Below the pieces are notes generated by a model, which was not told the DNA's origin, ran no database searches, and saw nothing but the letters and a program-made list of their open reading frames with translations. Both the position numbers and the translations under genes were made by a program. DNA of 11,812 bases from an uncultured Bacteroidota bacterium. GTDB taxonomy: Bacteria; Bacteroidota; Bacteroidia; Bacteroidales; P3. The DNA lies in NCBI GenBank assembly GCA_902766265.1, contig CACXCY010000035.1, positions 1 through 11,812 of the forward strand, read 5' to 3'. This document shows, piece by piece, positions 1 to 7,300 of this stretch; the first letter of the stretch is position 1, and every line of letters begins with the position of its first letter.

Positions 1-1268
1 ATGCAGCAGGCGCTGATGGCATCCTTGTCGCGCACGAAGTCGCCTATCATATATCCGTAGCTCTCTTCGCCGCCGCCGATGAAGACCTCCCTGCCCTCTT
101 TCTCGCGTATCTTGTCGCCGATGAACTTGAAGCCCGTCAGCACGTCGTAGACATTCACTCCGCAGCGTTTGGCTATCTCGGCGGGCAGTTCGCTGGTGAC
201 GATGGTCTTGATGATATATTCCTTGCCTGTGAGGCGGCCGGTCTCCTTCCATTCGCGCAACAGGTAGTAGACAATCATGCTGAGCGTCTGGTTGCCATTG
301 AGGAGCATCCATTCGCCGTCGGGGCGTTTCACAGCCACGCCTACGCGGTCGGCATCGGGGTCGGAGGCGAAGACGATGTCGGCGTCTATCTCCTTGGCCA
401 GCTTCACCGACATCTCCATGGCGGCGTGCTCTTCGGGGTTGGGCGACGGGGTGGTGGGGAAGTTGCCGTCGGGCGTCGCTTGTTCCTTCACGATGTTGAC
501 GTTGGTGAACCCCAGCATCTCGAGGGCGCGGGGTATCATGGTGATGCCTGTGCCGTGGAGAGGCGTGTACACTATCTTGATGTCGTGGTGTTTGCGTATG
601 AGTTCGGGATGGAGTGCGTTCTTCTCCACATGAGTCAGGAACGCCTTGTCCACCTCTTCGCCTACGAGTTGTATGTTCTCCTCGCCACCATGCATCTTCA
701 CATCCTCGAGTTTCTTGATTTTCAACACCTCGTCGATGACATTGGTATCGTGGGGCGACACCAGCTGGCATCCGTCGTCCCAGTAGGCCTTGTAGCCGTT
801 GTACTCCTTGGGATTGTGCGAGGCGGTGAGCATCACGCCTGTCTGGCAGCCGAAGTAGCGCACGGCAAACGAGAGTTCGGGGGTGGGACGCAGGGCTTCA
901 AACAGATAGACCTTGAATCCGTTGGCGGCGAGCACGTGAGCGGTGATTTCGGCAAACTCGCGGCTATGGTTGCGGCTGTCGTGCGATATGGCGGCCTTGG
1001 GTTGGGCGATGTCGCTGAAGCACTTCTTCACGTAGTTGGCAAGTCCCTGCGTAGCCATAGCCACCGTGTATTTGTTCATGCGGTTGGTGCCCACGCCCAT
1101 GATGCCTCGGAGCCCGCCCGTGCCGAACTCCAGGTTACGGTAGAAACTCTCGTTGAGTTCTTCGGGGTTGTGTTCCATCATGTCGCGGATGGCCTGCTTG
1201 GTTGCTTCGTCGTAGGAGCCGTTGAGCCACGTCTGCACATTGGCTTGTGTTGTTGCGTCGATATTCAT
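1..1268 (-). CDS. Phosphoglucomutase/phosphomannomutase, C-terminus cut off by window edge
   Basis: Interconverts hexose 1- and 6-phosphates in the cytosol, feeding glycolysis and sugar-nucleotide synthesis. The frame is open from an ATG at 1268 to the window edge (422 full codons, the last residues reading DAISACC). All three visible family signatures are present: the phosphoserine loop TASHNP with the catalytic Ser at about residue 150, the metal-binding loop DPDADR at 303-308, and the sugar-recognition loop GGGEES at 398-403. Family members of this long type have about 580 residues, so roughly 160 residues, including the phosphate-binding domain 4, lie outside the window. The start is supported by the N-terminus typical of the family, by a promoter -7 box about 33 bp upstream, and by an A-rich leader. 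Whether glucose or mannose phosphate is preferred cannot be told from sequence. It is monocistronic at its 5' end, since the upstream flippase ends 101 bp before it. Confidence 0.95.
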   Translation of the reverse strand, partial: MNIDATTQANVQTWLNGSYDEATKQAIRDMMEHNPEELNESFYRNLEFGTGGLRGIMGVGTNRMNKYTVAMATQGLANYVKKCFSDIAQPKAAISHDSRNHSREFAEITAHVLAANGFKVYLFEALRPTPELSFAVRYFGCQTGVMLTASHNPKEYNGYKAYWDDGCQLVSPHDTNVIDEVLKIKKLEDVKMHGGEENIQLVGEEVDKAFLTHVEKNALHPELIRKHHDIKIVYTPLHGTGITMIPRALEMLGFTNVNIVKEQATPDGNFPTTPSPNPEEHAAMEMSVKLAKEIDADIVFASDPDADRVGVAVKRPDGEWMLLNGNQTLSMIVYYLLREWKETGRLTGKEYIIKTIVTSELPAEIAKRCGVNVYDVLTGFKFIGDKIREKEGREVFIGGGEESYGYMIGDFVRDKDAISACC

Positions 1269-1300
1269 AGTTGGTGTTTTTGTTCTTGGAAAAGGTTTTG

Positions 1301-1308
1301 CAAAGATA
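1301..1308 (-). promoter_or_regulatory. Bacteroidota-type -7 promoter box (TATCTTTG) for the phosphohexomutase
   Basis: The minus strand reads TATCTTTG, an exact match to the Bacteroidota TAnnTTTG -7 element. It lies 32 bp before the ATG at 1268, so the leader would be about 25-27 nt. No convincing TTG-type -33 element is seen at the usual distance, so the call rests on the -7 box and its position. Confidence 0.6.
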
Positions 1309-1369
1309 CGCTATTTTTCCGATATGGAAGGTGATGGGGCAGAAAATTTAGAAACTTATCGTGTGGAAT

Positions 1370-2836
1370 CTATCCATTCTGCAGGATTGACTGTATTTCT
1401 TTGAGGTTGACCAGCCGCAGGGCGAAGCCGCTGGCAACGGCCACTACGGCTACGGCGATGCCCTGTGCCCACCACGTCACGCCCTGCAGCAGCCCTGTGG
1501 CCGCGATGTTGGCCGCCACCACGATGGCCACAAAGGCGAGCAGCCGCACCACGTAGCGGGCTTGGGGAGTGATGTGGAAGATGCGTAGTGCCACCACCAC
1601 CTGTGCTGCCGCCATGAAGCTCTGTGCCGTGATGCTGGCCCATGCCGATCCGTAGGCCTGCAGCCGCGGGATGAGCAGCAGGTTGACGCCGATGTTGAGT
1701 GCGAGGGCCGTGGTGGCCAGGAGGTTGAGTTGCCGCAAGCTCCCGTTGGCGGTGAGCAGCGTGCCGAAGACGTAGGTGACGGCGATGGGGATGATGCCGT
1801 AGATGAGGATGCGGAACACGCGGGCCGACTCGGCGACATGCTCGCTGTAGAGCAGCGCCATCAGCGGCTCGCTCATGAAGGAGCAGGTGACGGCCACGCT
1901 GACGGCAAACACCATCATCAGGGAGAAGATCATGCGGGTGATGTCGCGCAACTCGGCGTGCTCGGCTGTCGACGGCGCTTTCTTGGCCGTCAGGCGGGCG
2001 TAGACGGGCAGCAGCGGCACGCTGACGAGGTAGGCCACCATGGTCAGCGCGTCGAGCAGACGGAAGGCACCTGCGTAGATGCCTGCCTGGAAGTTGCCTG
2101 TGCCGTCGGGCAGCAGCCGTTCGATGAGCACAGGGTCGATGCGGTTGTAGCTCGCCATGAGCAGCACCAGCAGCGCGAAGGGGGCGCTTTTCTTGAGTAT
2201 GGCGAGGGCGAAGGGGCGGCTCCACCGCAGGCGGCGCAGCCCTGTCTTACGCGCCAGGATAATTAGCGCCACGAGGGCGGTGACGACGTAGCCCGCCGTC
2301 TGCGCGTAGACGAACCATTCGATAGCGAATCCGTCGCGCCGCCACAGCAGCAGCCCGCCGCAGATGGCTATCATCAGCACGCGGTCCATGATGGAGAGCA
2401 CGCTGTCGGCCTTGAACAGCAGCAGCCCCTCGAAGTTGGAGCGCAGGTAGAGGATGAGCGAGTTGAGGAACTGGTTTAGGCACAGCCACGCCAACAGCAC
2501 GAACTGCCGCGAGTCGTAGCCCAGGAGCAGCCCCACGCTGAAGGTGACCAGCACAAAGAGCCCCAGCAGCATCACCTTCAGACACAGGATGCCCGAGAGG
2601 TGTTTGTCTATCAGTTGCGGATACTGCGCGATGTTACGGGTGTTGAAGTTGGTCACCCCCATGTCGAGCAGTATGTTGAAGATATAGGCAAGGTTGAAGA
2701 TGGCGAAGTAGAAGCCGTACTGTTCGGCGCCCACGGCGTTCTGCACCCCTACCTCGATGCCCAGCAGCCAGAACGGCTTGATGAGCAGGTTGAGCAGCAG
2801 CACCCAGAAGAGTCCCGACAGCAGTTTCTTTTTCAT
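1370..2836 (-). CDS. Polysaccharide/lipid-linked oligosaccharide flippase (MOP superfamily, RfbX/Wzx-like)
   Basis: Integral inner-membrane protein of 488 residues, about the usual size for Wzx/RfbX-like flippases, with some 12-14 hydrophobic segments spread over its whole length and short charged loops between them. The N-terminus (MKKKLLSG followed by a long hydrophobic helix), an early GxxxYGxYxxxxNLAYI-like stretch and a GxYAGAFRLLD segment after the midpoint are typical of the polysaccharide biosynthesis family that moves undecaprenol-linked glycans across the membrane. An in-frame ATG at 2866 would add 10 residues and overlap the upstream lipoprotein gene; the ATG at 2836 is preferred because it follows a purine-rich AGGGGG and fits the family. 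It starts 11 bp after the upstream stop, so the two are probably co-transcribed. Its glycan substrate is not indicated: no glycosyltransferases are nearby. Confidence 0.85.
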   Translation of the reverse strand: MKKKLLSGLFWVLLLNLLIKPFWLLGIEVGVQNAVGAEQYGFYFAIFNLAYIFNILLDMGVTNFNTRNIAQYPQLIDKHLSGILCLKVMLLGLFVLVTFSVGLLLGYDSRQFVLLAWLCLNQFLNSLILYLRSNFEGLLLFKADSVLSIMDRVLMIAICGGLLLWRRDGFAIEWFVYAQTAGYVVTALVALIILARKTGLRRLRWSRPFALAILKKSAPFALLVLLMASYNRIDPVLIERLLPDGTGNFQAGIYAGAFRLLDALTMVAYLVSVPLLPVYARLTAKKAPSTAEHAELRDITRMIFSLMMVFAVSVAVTCSFMSEPLMALLYSEHVAESARVFRILIYGIIPIAVTYVFGTLLTANGSLRQLNLLATTALALNIGVNLLLIPRLQAYGSAWASITAQSFMAAAQVVVALRIFHITPQARYVVRLLAFVAIVVAANIAATGLLQGVTWWAQGIAVAVVAVASGFALRLVNLKEIQSILQNG

Positions 2837-2847
2837 GGGTTCGCCCC

Positions 2848-4614
2848 CTAATCCTCTATCGTCCATTTTTCTTCAAAGTCCCAGTTGGCGCGGACGTCCA
2901 GCAGTTTCTCAAAGTAGGTCACCCGTTCGGGTTGCAGGTTCTTGTAGAAGTCGCCGGCATCCCAGCGTCCGTTGCCGTTGCGGTCGTCGAAGGCGCGGAG
3001 GCGGTATTTGGCGGGCTTGAGGTGGGGGAACACCACCTTGTCGCTTGCCGGGCGGCGTTGCAGCACGTCGCCTTTCTCGTTGAGCAGTTCCACGATGTGG
3101 CGTTCCGTACTGCCCGTCAGCGTGACGCTCAGGTTGCCGTATTGTTCGGGTTGGCTCACCTTGGTAATCCACACCATCGTGTCGTTCTGTTGGCCGTAGA
3201 GGTCGTGCAGCACGCCGGGGAGGAGCCGCAGGGTGTATTTCTTGCCCGGCTCGGGGGTCCAGTCGGCGGTGGCCGAGAGGGTGCCGTCCCAGAGGGCGAG
3301 GGTGTTGCTGTCGGGCCGCAGGGCCACGGTGTCGCTCGTCGTGCTGTCGCTTGCCAGGCACCACAGGGCGCCGAGCGGCAGCGTGTCGGAGGTGTGCAGT
3401 TGCACGGGGATGCTGAACTGCAGCCGCACCGTGTCGTAGTAGGGTAGGGAACCCTCGCAGTTGCAGGCGATTTTGAGTGCCGTCGCCGAGGTGGCCGACA
3501 GGCGGGGTGTCTTGACGGGGCGGTAGCGCATCCGTAGGGTGTCGTGCAGGCCGCTGGTGTCGCTCAGCACGAGGCGCAGCGAGTCGGTCGCGGCGAGACG
3601 CGTCCAGAGGGTGAGAGTGTCGCGCGAGGGGTTGAGGTGCCACACCACGGCGTCGCCCAAACTCTCCACCCGTGGCGCCTCCATCGGGCGGGCGGTGACG
3701 ACGATGGCGCGCCCCTTCTGCGTGAAGTCGCTCGTCGTGACGCGCTGCGCCGTGTGGTCGGGTGCCGACATCAGCAGCAGGTGGGCGGGCGGCAGGGTGT
3801 CGGTGGCGTGCGTCGTGTCGGCGGCGCTGTCAACGGTGCGGGGCATCGTCAGGGCGGTCACCACGGTGTCGAGAAAAGCCATCGGCTCGTCGATGCCGAG
3901 GAGGAGGTTCTTGTCGCCGTCCTCGATGGCGAGGAGGCGGTACTGGCCGGGCTTGATGTAGTTGAAGCGGAAGTGCCCCTCTTTGTCGCAGCGGGTCTGG
4001 TAGAGGGGTGCTATGGTGCGCGGTGCGGGCTTCAGGGTGGTGTCGGGCGGCAGGAAGGAGGCGGAGTCGAGCGTGGTGTCGAACAGCAGCACGGTGACGC
4101 TCTCCTTGTGCGGCGTCAGCGTCTGCGCGTCGACCACGCGGCCCGAGAGCGTCATGCTGTCGATGCTCCCTCCCGTGGAGAAGACGTATTCCAGCGACGG
4201 CAGCACGTTGCCTTCGGTGAAGTCGGCCACGGCCTCCTTGAACTGGAAGAGGTAGGTGGTGTTGGCCTGCAGCGTGTCGCGCAGCCGCACGAGGATGCCG
4301 CGTCCCTTGTTGACGTATTCGGGCTTGGGGTCCATCGGCGGCGACACCAGCACGTTGTTGGCTGCGTCACGCAGCACCACATATTCGTCAAACTCGACGA
4401 AGAACTGCTTGGCGTGGAAGTCGGTCGTCTCGTTCGGCGGCGTGGCCTTGCTCACCAGGGGCGGCGTCCTGTCCTGGGGACCGCCCGAGGGGTAGCCCTG
4501 CTTGGCGCAACCGCCCGTGAGAAAAATTATCGCGGAGAACATCACAACGCCCAAAGTCGTTGCTACGGCTGACTTCGCGCGGTGTCGGTCATAGTGTGTG
4601 AGCATCCCTTTCAT
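2848..4614 (-). CDS. Large Ig-like (SbsA/Big_5-type) outer-envelope lipoprotein
   Basis: A 588-residue predicted lipoprotein. A charged N-terminus and hydrophobic helix lead to a lipobox-like LTGGC, with the acylated Cys at residue 36. After it comes a GGPQD-x-TPP motif (about 44-51), then an Ig-like domain to about residue 150 with FDEYV, SPP and a conserved YVFSTG before DS-x-x-LSG, which is the pattern of Bacteroidota 'Ig-like domain' (SbsA-like) lipoproteins. Further beta-rich repeats follow. Near the C-terminus (about 543-556) there is an acidic DxNGNGxWDxGD loop that may bind calcium. Residues 155-420 are rich in Thr, Asp and Ser. An upstream in-frame GTG at 4626 is possible, but the ATG at 4614 gives a better signal peptide and follows an AAAAGA leader. 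Its function is not established. Co-transcription with the flippase suggests an envelope or surface-glycan role, which is inference. Confidence 0.85.
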   Translation of the reverse strand: MKGMLTHYDRHRAKSAVATTLGVVMFSAIIFLTGGCAKQGYPSGGPQDRTPPLVSKATPPNETTDFHAKQFFVEFDEYVVLRDAANNVLVSPPMDPKPEYVNKGRGILVRLRDTLQANTTYLFQFKEAVADFTEGNVLPSLEYVFSTGGSIDSMTLSGRVVDAQTLTPHKESVTVLLFDTTLDSASFLPPDTTLKPAPRTIAPLYQTRCDKEGHFRFNYIKPGQYRLLAIEDGDKNLLLGIDEPMAFLDTVVTALTMPRTVDSAADTTHATDTLPPAHLLLMSAPDHTAQRVTTSDFTQKGRAIVVTARPMEAPRVESLGDAVVWHLNPSRDTLTLWTRLAATDSLRLVLSDTSGLHDTLRMRYRPVKTPRLSATSATALKIACNCEGSLPYYDTVRLQFSIPVQLHTSDTLPLGALWCLASDSTTSDTVALRPDSNTLALWDGTLSATADWTPEPGKKYTLRLLPGVLHDLYGQQNDTMVWITKVSQPEQYGNLSVTLTGSTERHIVELLNEKGDVLQRRPASDKVVFPHLKPAKYRLRAFDDRNGNGRWDAGDFYKNLQPERVTYFEKLLDVRANWDFEEKWTIED

Positions 4615-4709
4615 ATCTTTTAACACTAAAAAAACGCAGATGACTCAATAAAATTGTAGACCCCTCGTTATTTAGGCGTGCTTACTATTTCAAATCGATG
4701 TATTTGGAG

Positions 4710-4740
4710 GCGTCCCTAAACCTTAGGGGCGCTTTTTTTT
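4710..4740 (+). terminator. Plus-strand intrinsic terminator without a plus-strand gene
   Basis: A 10-bp stem (4710-4719 with 4723-4732) closes a 3-nt loop ACC and is followed directly by eight T (4733-4740). The only non-Watson-Crick position is a U-G pair on the plus strand, which would be an A-C mismatch on the minus strand, so the structure is built for plus-strand RNA. On the minus strand the run of A precedes the hairpin and no T run follows. No plus-strand gene ends here, so it may end a small RNA starting in 4615-4700 or stop antisense transcription into the DUF975 gene. Confidence 0.75.
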
Positions 4741-4759
4741 GGCGGCTTTCGCGGCGGCA

Positions 4760-4794
4760 GAAACGAAGCGCCGCCCCACGCGGTGGGGCGGCGC
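4760..4794 (-). terminator. GC-rich terminator after the DUF975 gene
   Basis: A perfect 12-bp stem (4768-4779 with 4783-4794), almost all G and C, with a 3-nt loop, begins 36 bp after the DUF975 stop codon. On the minus strand it is followed by TTCGTTTC, a modest U-rich tail. Position and strength fit a transcription terminator separating DUF975 from the lipoprotein/flippase pair. Confidence 0.65.
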
Positions 4795-4829
4795 CTGTTG
4801 TCGTATGGCTGTCGCCGGAGCAGCGTCGC

Positions 4830-5456
4830 TTAGACAGCGGCGGTGGCTTCAGCAGCAGCGGGAGCGGCTTGCTCGTTCTTCTCGCGCAGCAGCTCGTTGT
4901 AGAACTTCACACGGGTGGCGTAGAAGAAGGGCTCAATCCACAGGAATCCGATACCCAGCGAGAGGCATCCCAGCAGGAACCAGCCGATGAAGCTCAGGTC
5001 GAGCACGAAGAGGCGCCACTTGTGGCCCTGCATCATCATGCGGCTTTCGTGGATGCACTTCTCGGCCGACCAGTCGGGATGGTCTTTGGCGAGGAAGTAG
5101 GCCTGGCTGTAGGCGTAGGACTTGATGATGCCCGGGATGATGAGCAGCAGCGTCCACAGGAAGATGTACACAGCCATCAGCAGCGGCACGCCGATAGCGC
5201 GGCCGTAGGTCTTGAAGCCGTCGAAGATGCTGCCCACCGTGTCGGTCGTCTGGTCGCGGTCGAACTTGAGGAACATCAGGTAGAATCCGTAGCCCAAGGG
5301 CATACCAACCAGGATTATCAAGGCGAAATTGGCGAAGGGTATGCTTCCGCAGATGCCGGCAATCAAGGTGTAAACTAATGTGGCAAGAGCCATCTTGCCC
5401 CAGTGGCCACGCAGCGTGGCGCGGGCTTCTTCTTTGTATTCTCTGTATGTTTTCAT
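4830..5456 (-). CDS. DUF975 family integral membrane protein
   Basis: A 208-residue protein. It opens with a charged amphipathic stretch (MKTYREYKEEAR), followed by four or more hydrophobic segments near residues 22-40, 43-62, 92-116 and 148-178. The helix ending IIPGIIK-x-Y-x-YSQA and the following segment with ESxxxMxGHKWRLF are typical of DUF975 membrane proteins, found widely in Firmicutes and Bacteroidota. The C-terminal 20 residues are a hydrophilic Ala/Glu-rich tail. The family has no settled biochemical function. The gene stands alone, with its own promoter upstream and a GC-rich terminator downstream. The start at 5456 lies about 29 bp from the -7 box and matches the family's N-terminus. 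Confidence 0.88.
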   Translation of the reverse strand: MKTYREYKEEARATLRGHWGKMALATLVYTLIAGICGSIPFANFALIILVGMPLGYGFYLMFLKFDRDQTTDTVGSIFDGFKTYGRAIGVPLLMAVYIFLWTLLLIIPGIIKSYAYSQAYFLAKDHPDWSAEKCIHESRMMMQGHKWRLFVLDLSFIGWFLLGCLSLGIGFLWIEPFFYATRVKFYNELLREKNEQAAPAAAEATAAV

Positions 5457-5484
5457 TGGTTTGTGTAATTAGGTTTTGATTTTG

Positions 5485-5518
5485 CAAAAGTACTAAAAAA
5501 ATATAAAAGGGAGCCAAA
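5485..5518 (-). promoter_or_regulatory. Bacteroidota promoter for the DUF975 gene (TTTG ... TACTTTTG)
   Basis: The minus strand has TACTTTTG at 5492-5485, an exact TAnnTTTG -7 box, and TTTG at 5518-5515 as a -33 element, with about 22 bp between them, one base longer than the usual 19-21. The start codon of the DUF975 gene follows 28 bp after the -7 box. This is the most complete promoter in the window. Confidence 0.65.
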
Positions 5519-5538
5519 AAATGTGAATTTTTTTCACA
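5516..5538 (-). terminator. Inverted repeat TGTGAA/TTCACA plus T tract (terminator or operator)
   Basis: On the minus strand a 6-bp stem (5538-5533 with 5527-5522) closes a loop of five A and is followed by six T (5521-5516), which is the form of a weak intrinsic terminator. A second hairpin, ACACGG/CCGTGT with a 3-nt loop (5538-5552), abuts it. The same bases also resemble a Crp/Fnr-type operator (TGTGA, 7 bp, TCACA) just upstream of the -33 box of the DUF975 promoter, but the spacing is one base longer than the usual six. The two readings cannot be separated from sequence. Confidence 0.4.
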
Positions 5539-5552
5539 CACGGCACCCGTGT

Positions 5553-5693
5553 CCGTCCTTATTCTCACTGAGATACAATGTATTCCGACCGCCTCAGAGC
5601 GTCAGCGCCCGATGGACGGAGTCCGACGTGCGACCCTTGGCCGAGCGCAGGAACGCATACAGGTGCAGCACCGCACCCACCATTCTTCCCGCA
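5553..5693. other. Gene-free stretch with short hairpins, possible non-coding RNA or dispersed element
   Basis: Part of the 338-bp gap between the DUF975 gene and aqpZ. No convincing gene is seen: reading frames on both strands are open, but they look low in coding character and cross strong hairpins. Short inverted repeats occur (TCTC/GAGA and TACA/TGTA near 5565-5583, GGAC/GTCC near 5614-5624, GGTGC/GCACC near 5662-5677). Terminator-like structures point outward on both sides (minus strand at 5516-5538, plus strand at 5751-5784). This is compatible with a structured RNA gene of about 200 nt on either strand, but no known RNA family was recognised. Confidence 0.3.
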
Positions 5694-5759
5694 GCCGAAA
5701 CAAAGGCCCCGCAGAGTCGGCTAATGCCAACATCTACGGGGCATCTTTGTCCTGTCGGC
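5694..5759 (-). terminator. Long nested hairpin downstream of aqpZ
   Basis: A 66-nt hairpin with about 26 base pairs in four stacked blocks: 5755-5759/5694-5698, 5745-5750/5700-5705, 5733-5741/5707-5715 and 5726-5731/5716-5721, with loop ATTA. The two non-Watson-Crick positions are G-U pairs only in minus-strand RNA, the direction of aqpZ, whose stop codon is 35 bp upstream. The inner GC-rich stem is followed by CCTTTGTTTC, so it probably ends the transcript that includes aqpZ. It could also be a stable 3' UTR structure. Confidence 0.6.
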
Positions 5760-5784
5760 CATCAGGTCGGCAGGTGGCATTTTT
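5751..5784 (+). terminator. Plus-strand hairpin with T tract, overlapping the aqpZ terminator
   Basis: In plus-strand RNA, 5751-5760 pairs fully with 5765-5774 around the loop AUCA (8 Watson-Crick and 2 G-U pairs, both mismatched on the minus strand). An outer helix, AUGCCA at 5724-5729 with UGGCAU at 5775-5780, brings five U (5780-5784) to the base of the structure. This is a plausible intrinsic terminator for a plus-strand transcript from the gene-free region. It shares bases with the minus-strand hairpin, so each strand has its own preferred fold. Confidence 0.45.
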
Positions 5785-5794
5785 AAAGAAATTC

Positions 5795-6505
5795 TTATGC
5801 TTCTTTGGGGGCGAGCCACTTGTAGCAGCAGCCAGCCACGGCGGCACCTACCAGAGGAGCCACGATGAAGAGCCACAGTTGGCCACAGGCGCTCCAGCCG
5901 TCAGTGTTGGCGAAGAGGGCCTGGCTGATGCTGCGGGCAGGGTTCACGCTGGTGTTGGTCAGCGGGATGCTGACGAGGTGGATAAGCGTCAGGGTGAGAC
6001 CGATAGCGAGACCGGCGAACTTGCCGTTGCCGTGACGCTCGTCGGTGACACCGAGTATCACCATCAGGAACACGAAGGTGAGCAGGGCCTCCACCAGGAA
6101 AGCACCACCGCAGCTGATGGCTTGGTAGCCCTCACCGGCAGCGGTCTGGAAGGCAGCGCCGTAGCCGTTGGCGGCAAAGACGCCTGTGCCCTCGGCACCT
6201 GTGCTGCGCCAGATGACGAGCAGCAAGGCACCTGCGATGATGGCGCCCATTATCTGTGCCACCCAATAGAGCAGCATGTCTTTGAAACTCATGCGTCCGT
6301 TGACCCATACGCCGAGCGATACGGCGGGGTTGAGATGGGCGCCGCTGATATGGCCTATGCCGTAGGCCATCGTCACCACGGTGAGCCCGAAAGCAAGGGC
6401 TACGCCGAGGAATCCCACATGTCCGAACAGGGCTGTGCCGCAGCCGCCCAACACAAGCCAGAAAGTGCCCAAGCACTCGGCCATCATTTTGTTCTGAATT
6501 TTCAT
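5795..6505 (-). CDS. aqpZ: Aquaporin Z-type water channel
   Basis: A 236-residue inner-membrane protein of the MIP family with the six-helix, two half-helix pattern. The two pore motifs are present: NPA at 59-61 in GAHLNPAVS, and NPA at 188-190 in TNTSVNPARS. The selectivity-filter residues of orthodox water channels are all visible: Phe39 in helix 2, His176 in helix 5, and Arg191 after the second NPA, with Thr at the matching loop position. A glycerol facilitator would have Gly/Phe in place of Phe/His and an NPA-Asp signature, so water is the likely cargo. It starts 53 bp after the lipoprotein gene with no -7 box between, so it is probably the last gene of that transcript, ended by the hairpin at 5694-5759. 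A role in osmotic adjustment is the usual assumption for the family. Confidence 0.93.
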   Translation of the reverse strand: MKIQNKMMAECLGTFWLVLGGCGTALFGHVGFLGVALAFGLTVVTMAYGIGHISGAHLNPAVSLGVWVNGRMSFKDMLLYWVAQIMGAIIAGALLLVIWRSTGAEGTGVFAANGYGAAFQTAAGEGYQAISCGGAFLVEALLTFVFLMVILGVTDERHGNGKFAGLAIGLTLTLIHLVSIPLTNTSVNPARSISQALFANTDGWSACGQLWLFIVAPLVGAAVAGCCYKWLAPKEA

Positions 6506-6558
6506 GGTATTGTTAGTTTTTTAGTTAATGTTAGTGTCCTTTCTCGTTACAGCCAGCG

Positions 6559-7239
6559 TCAATCCGCATGGGGGTTGAACTCATCGATGCTGGCGGTCAC
6601 CATCACGGCGTGGGAGCCGTATTTCGTGTAGTTGCACATCAGGGATTTGGCACTGGTGTGGAGGGTGCCCTCCAAGCTGATGGCGTTGGCCCGCTCCAAG
6701 TCGGCCGATGGTATTTGTTGAACAGCCGCCACGTAGGTGTTGAGGTCGGTGTAGTCCTCGTCGGTGATTTCGCTGTCGATAGTCGTCAGGGTGATGTTGC
6801 CGTCAAATTCAGGGCTGCCGCTGATGTGCGACGGCAGTTGGCGCACGAACTCCAAGTGACGGGGAATGTCTGCCGTCTCGGAGTGGCTCACCTGCTTGAC
6901 GGTGCCGCCTATCACGGCCACACTCACGATGTCGCCGCCTTTTAGGTAGACGTAGGCGTCGTAGACAACATCGCCGCCCAGCGGTTGATTGGCTCGTTCG
7001 CTCTGCAGGTTGAACCCTTTGGCTTGGAGGTCGGCTCTCACCGCCTCGAAGGAGAGACCGCAGTTGTCGCTGCAGTACTTCACCCATTCGATACTGGTGC
7101 CACCGCCGTTGCCACCGTTGTCACCGTTGCCGCCACCGTTCCCAGTGCCGTTGCCGCCGACGACGGTTTCCTCCTCGCAGCCAACGAGGAGCCCCAGGGT
7201 CATAAATGCCATCAGGGCTGTCATAAGAATCTTTTTCAT
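6559..7239 (-). CDS. Unrecognised lipoprotein with Gly/Asn-rich linker
   Basis: A 226-residue protein with a classic lipoprotein signal: MKKIL, a hydrophobic core, and the lipobox LVGC with Cys at residue 21. Acidic residues follow the Cys (EEE), as is common for Bacteroidota lipoproteins that are exported or surface-exposed. Residues about 27-48 are a low-complexity Gly/Asn linker built from GNGG-type repeats, and the rest (49-226) is a mixed alpha/beta globular domain with a CSDNCG pair of cysteines near its start. No known family was recognised. The start is set by the signal peptide. It lies 61 bp after the dehydrogenase and 53 bp before aqpZ, all on one strand, so shared transcription is possible but not shown. 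Confidence 0.8.
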   Translation of the reverse strand: MKKILMTALMAFMTLGLLVGCEEETVVGGNGTGNGGGNGDNGGNGGGTSIEWVKYCSDNCGLSFEAVRADLQAKGFNLQSERANQPLGGDVVYDAYVYLKGGDIVSVAVIGGTVKQVSHSETADIPRHLEFVRQLPSHISGSPEFDGNITLTTIDSEITDEDYTDLNTYVAAVQQIPSADLERANAISLEGTLHTSAKSLMCNYTKYGSHAVMVTASIDEFNPHAD

Positions 7240-7300
7240 GGTCTTGTCTTTTTTAGAATTAATAATAGGTTTGAAATAATTGCCTCATGGGTGGTGCTTC

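Noticed and set aside
5522..5538. Crp operator TGTGA...TCACA as a firm call
   Set aside because: The half-sites are separated by 7 instead of 6 bp, and the same bases form a stem followed by six T on the minus strand, so a terminator explains them equally well.
7082..7160. Tandem repeat of CCGTTGCC-like units in the lipoprotein gene
   Set aside because: It encodes the Gly/Asn linker and is imperfect; it is ordinary low-complexity coding sequence, not a separate repeat element.
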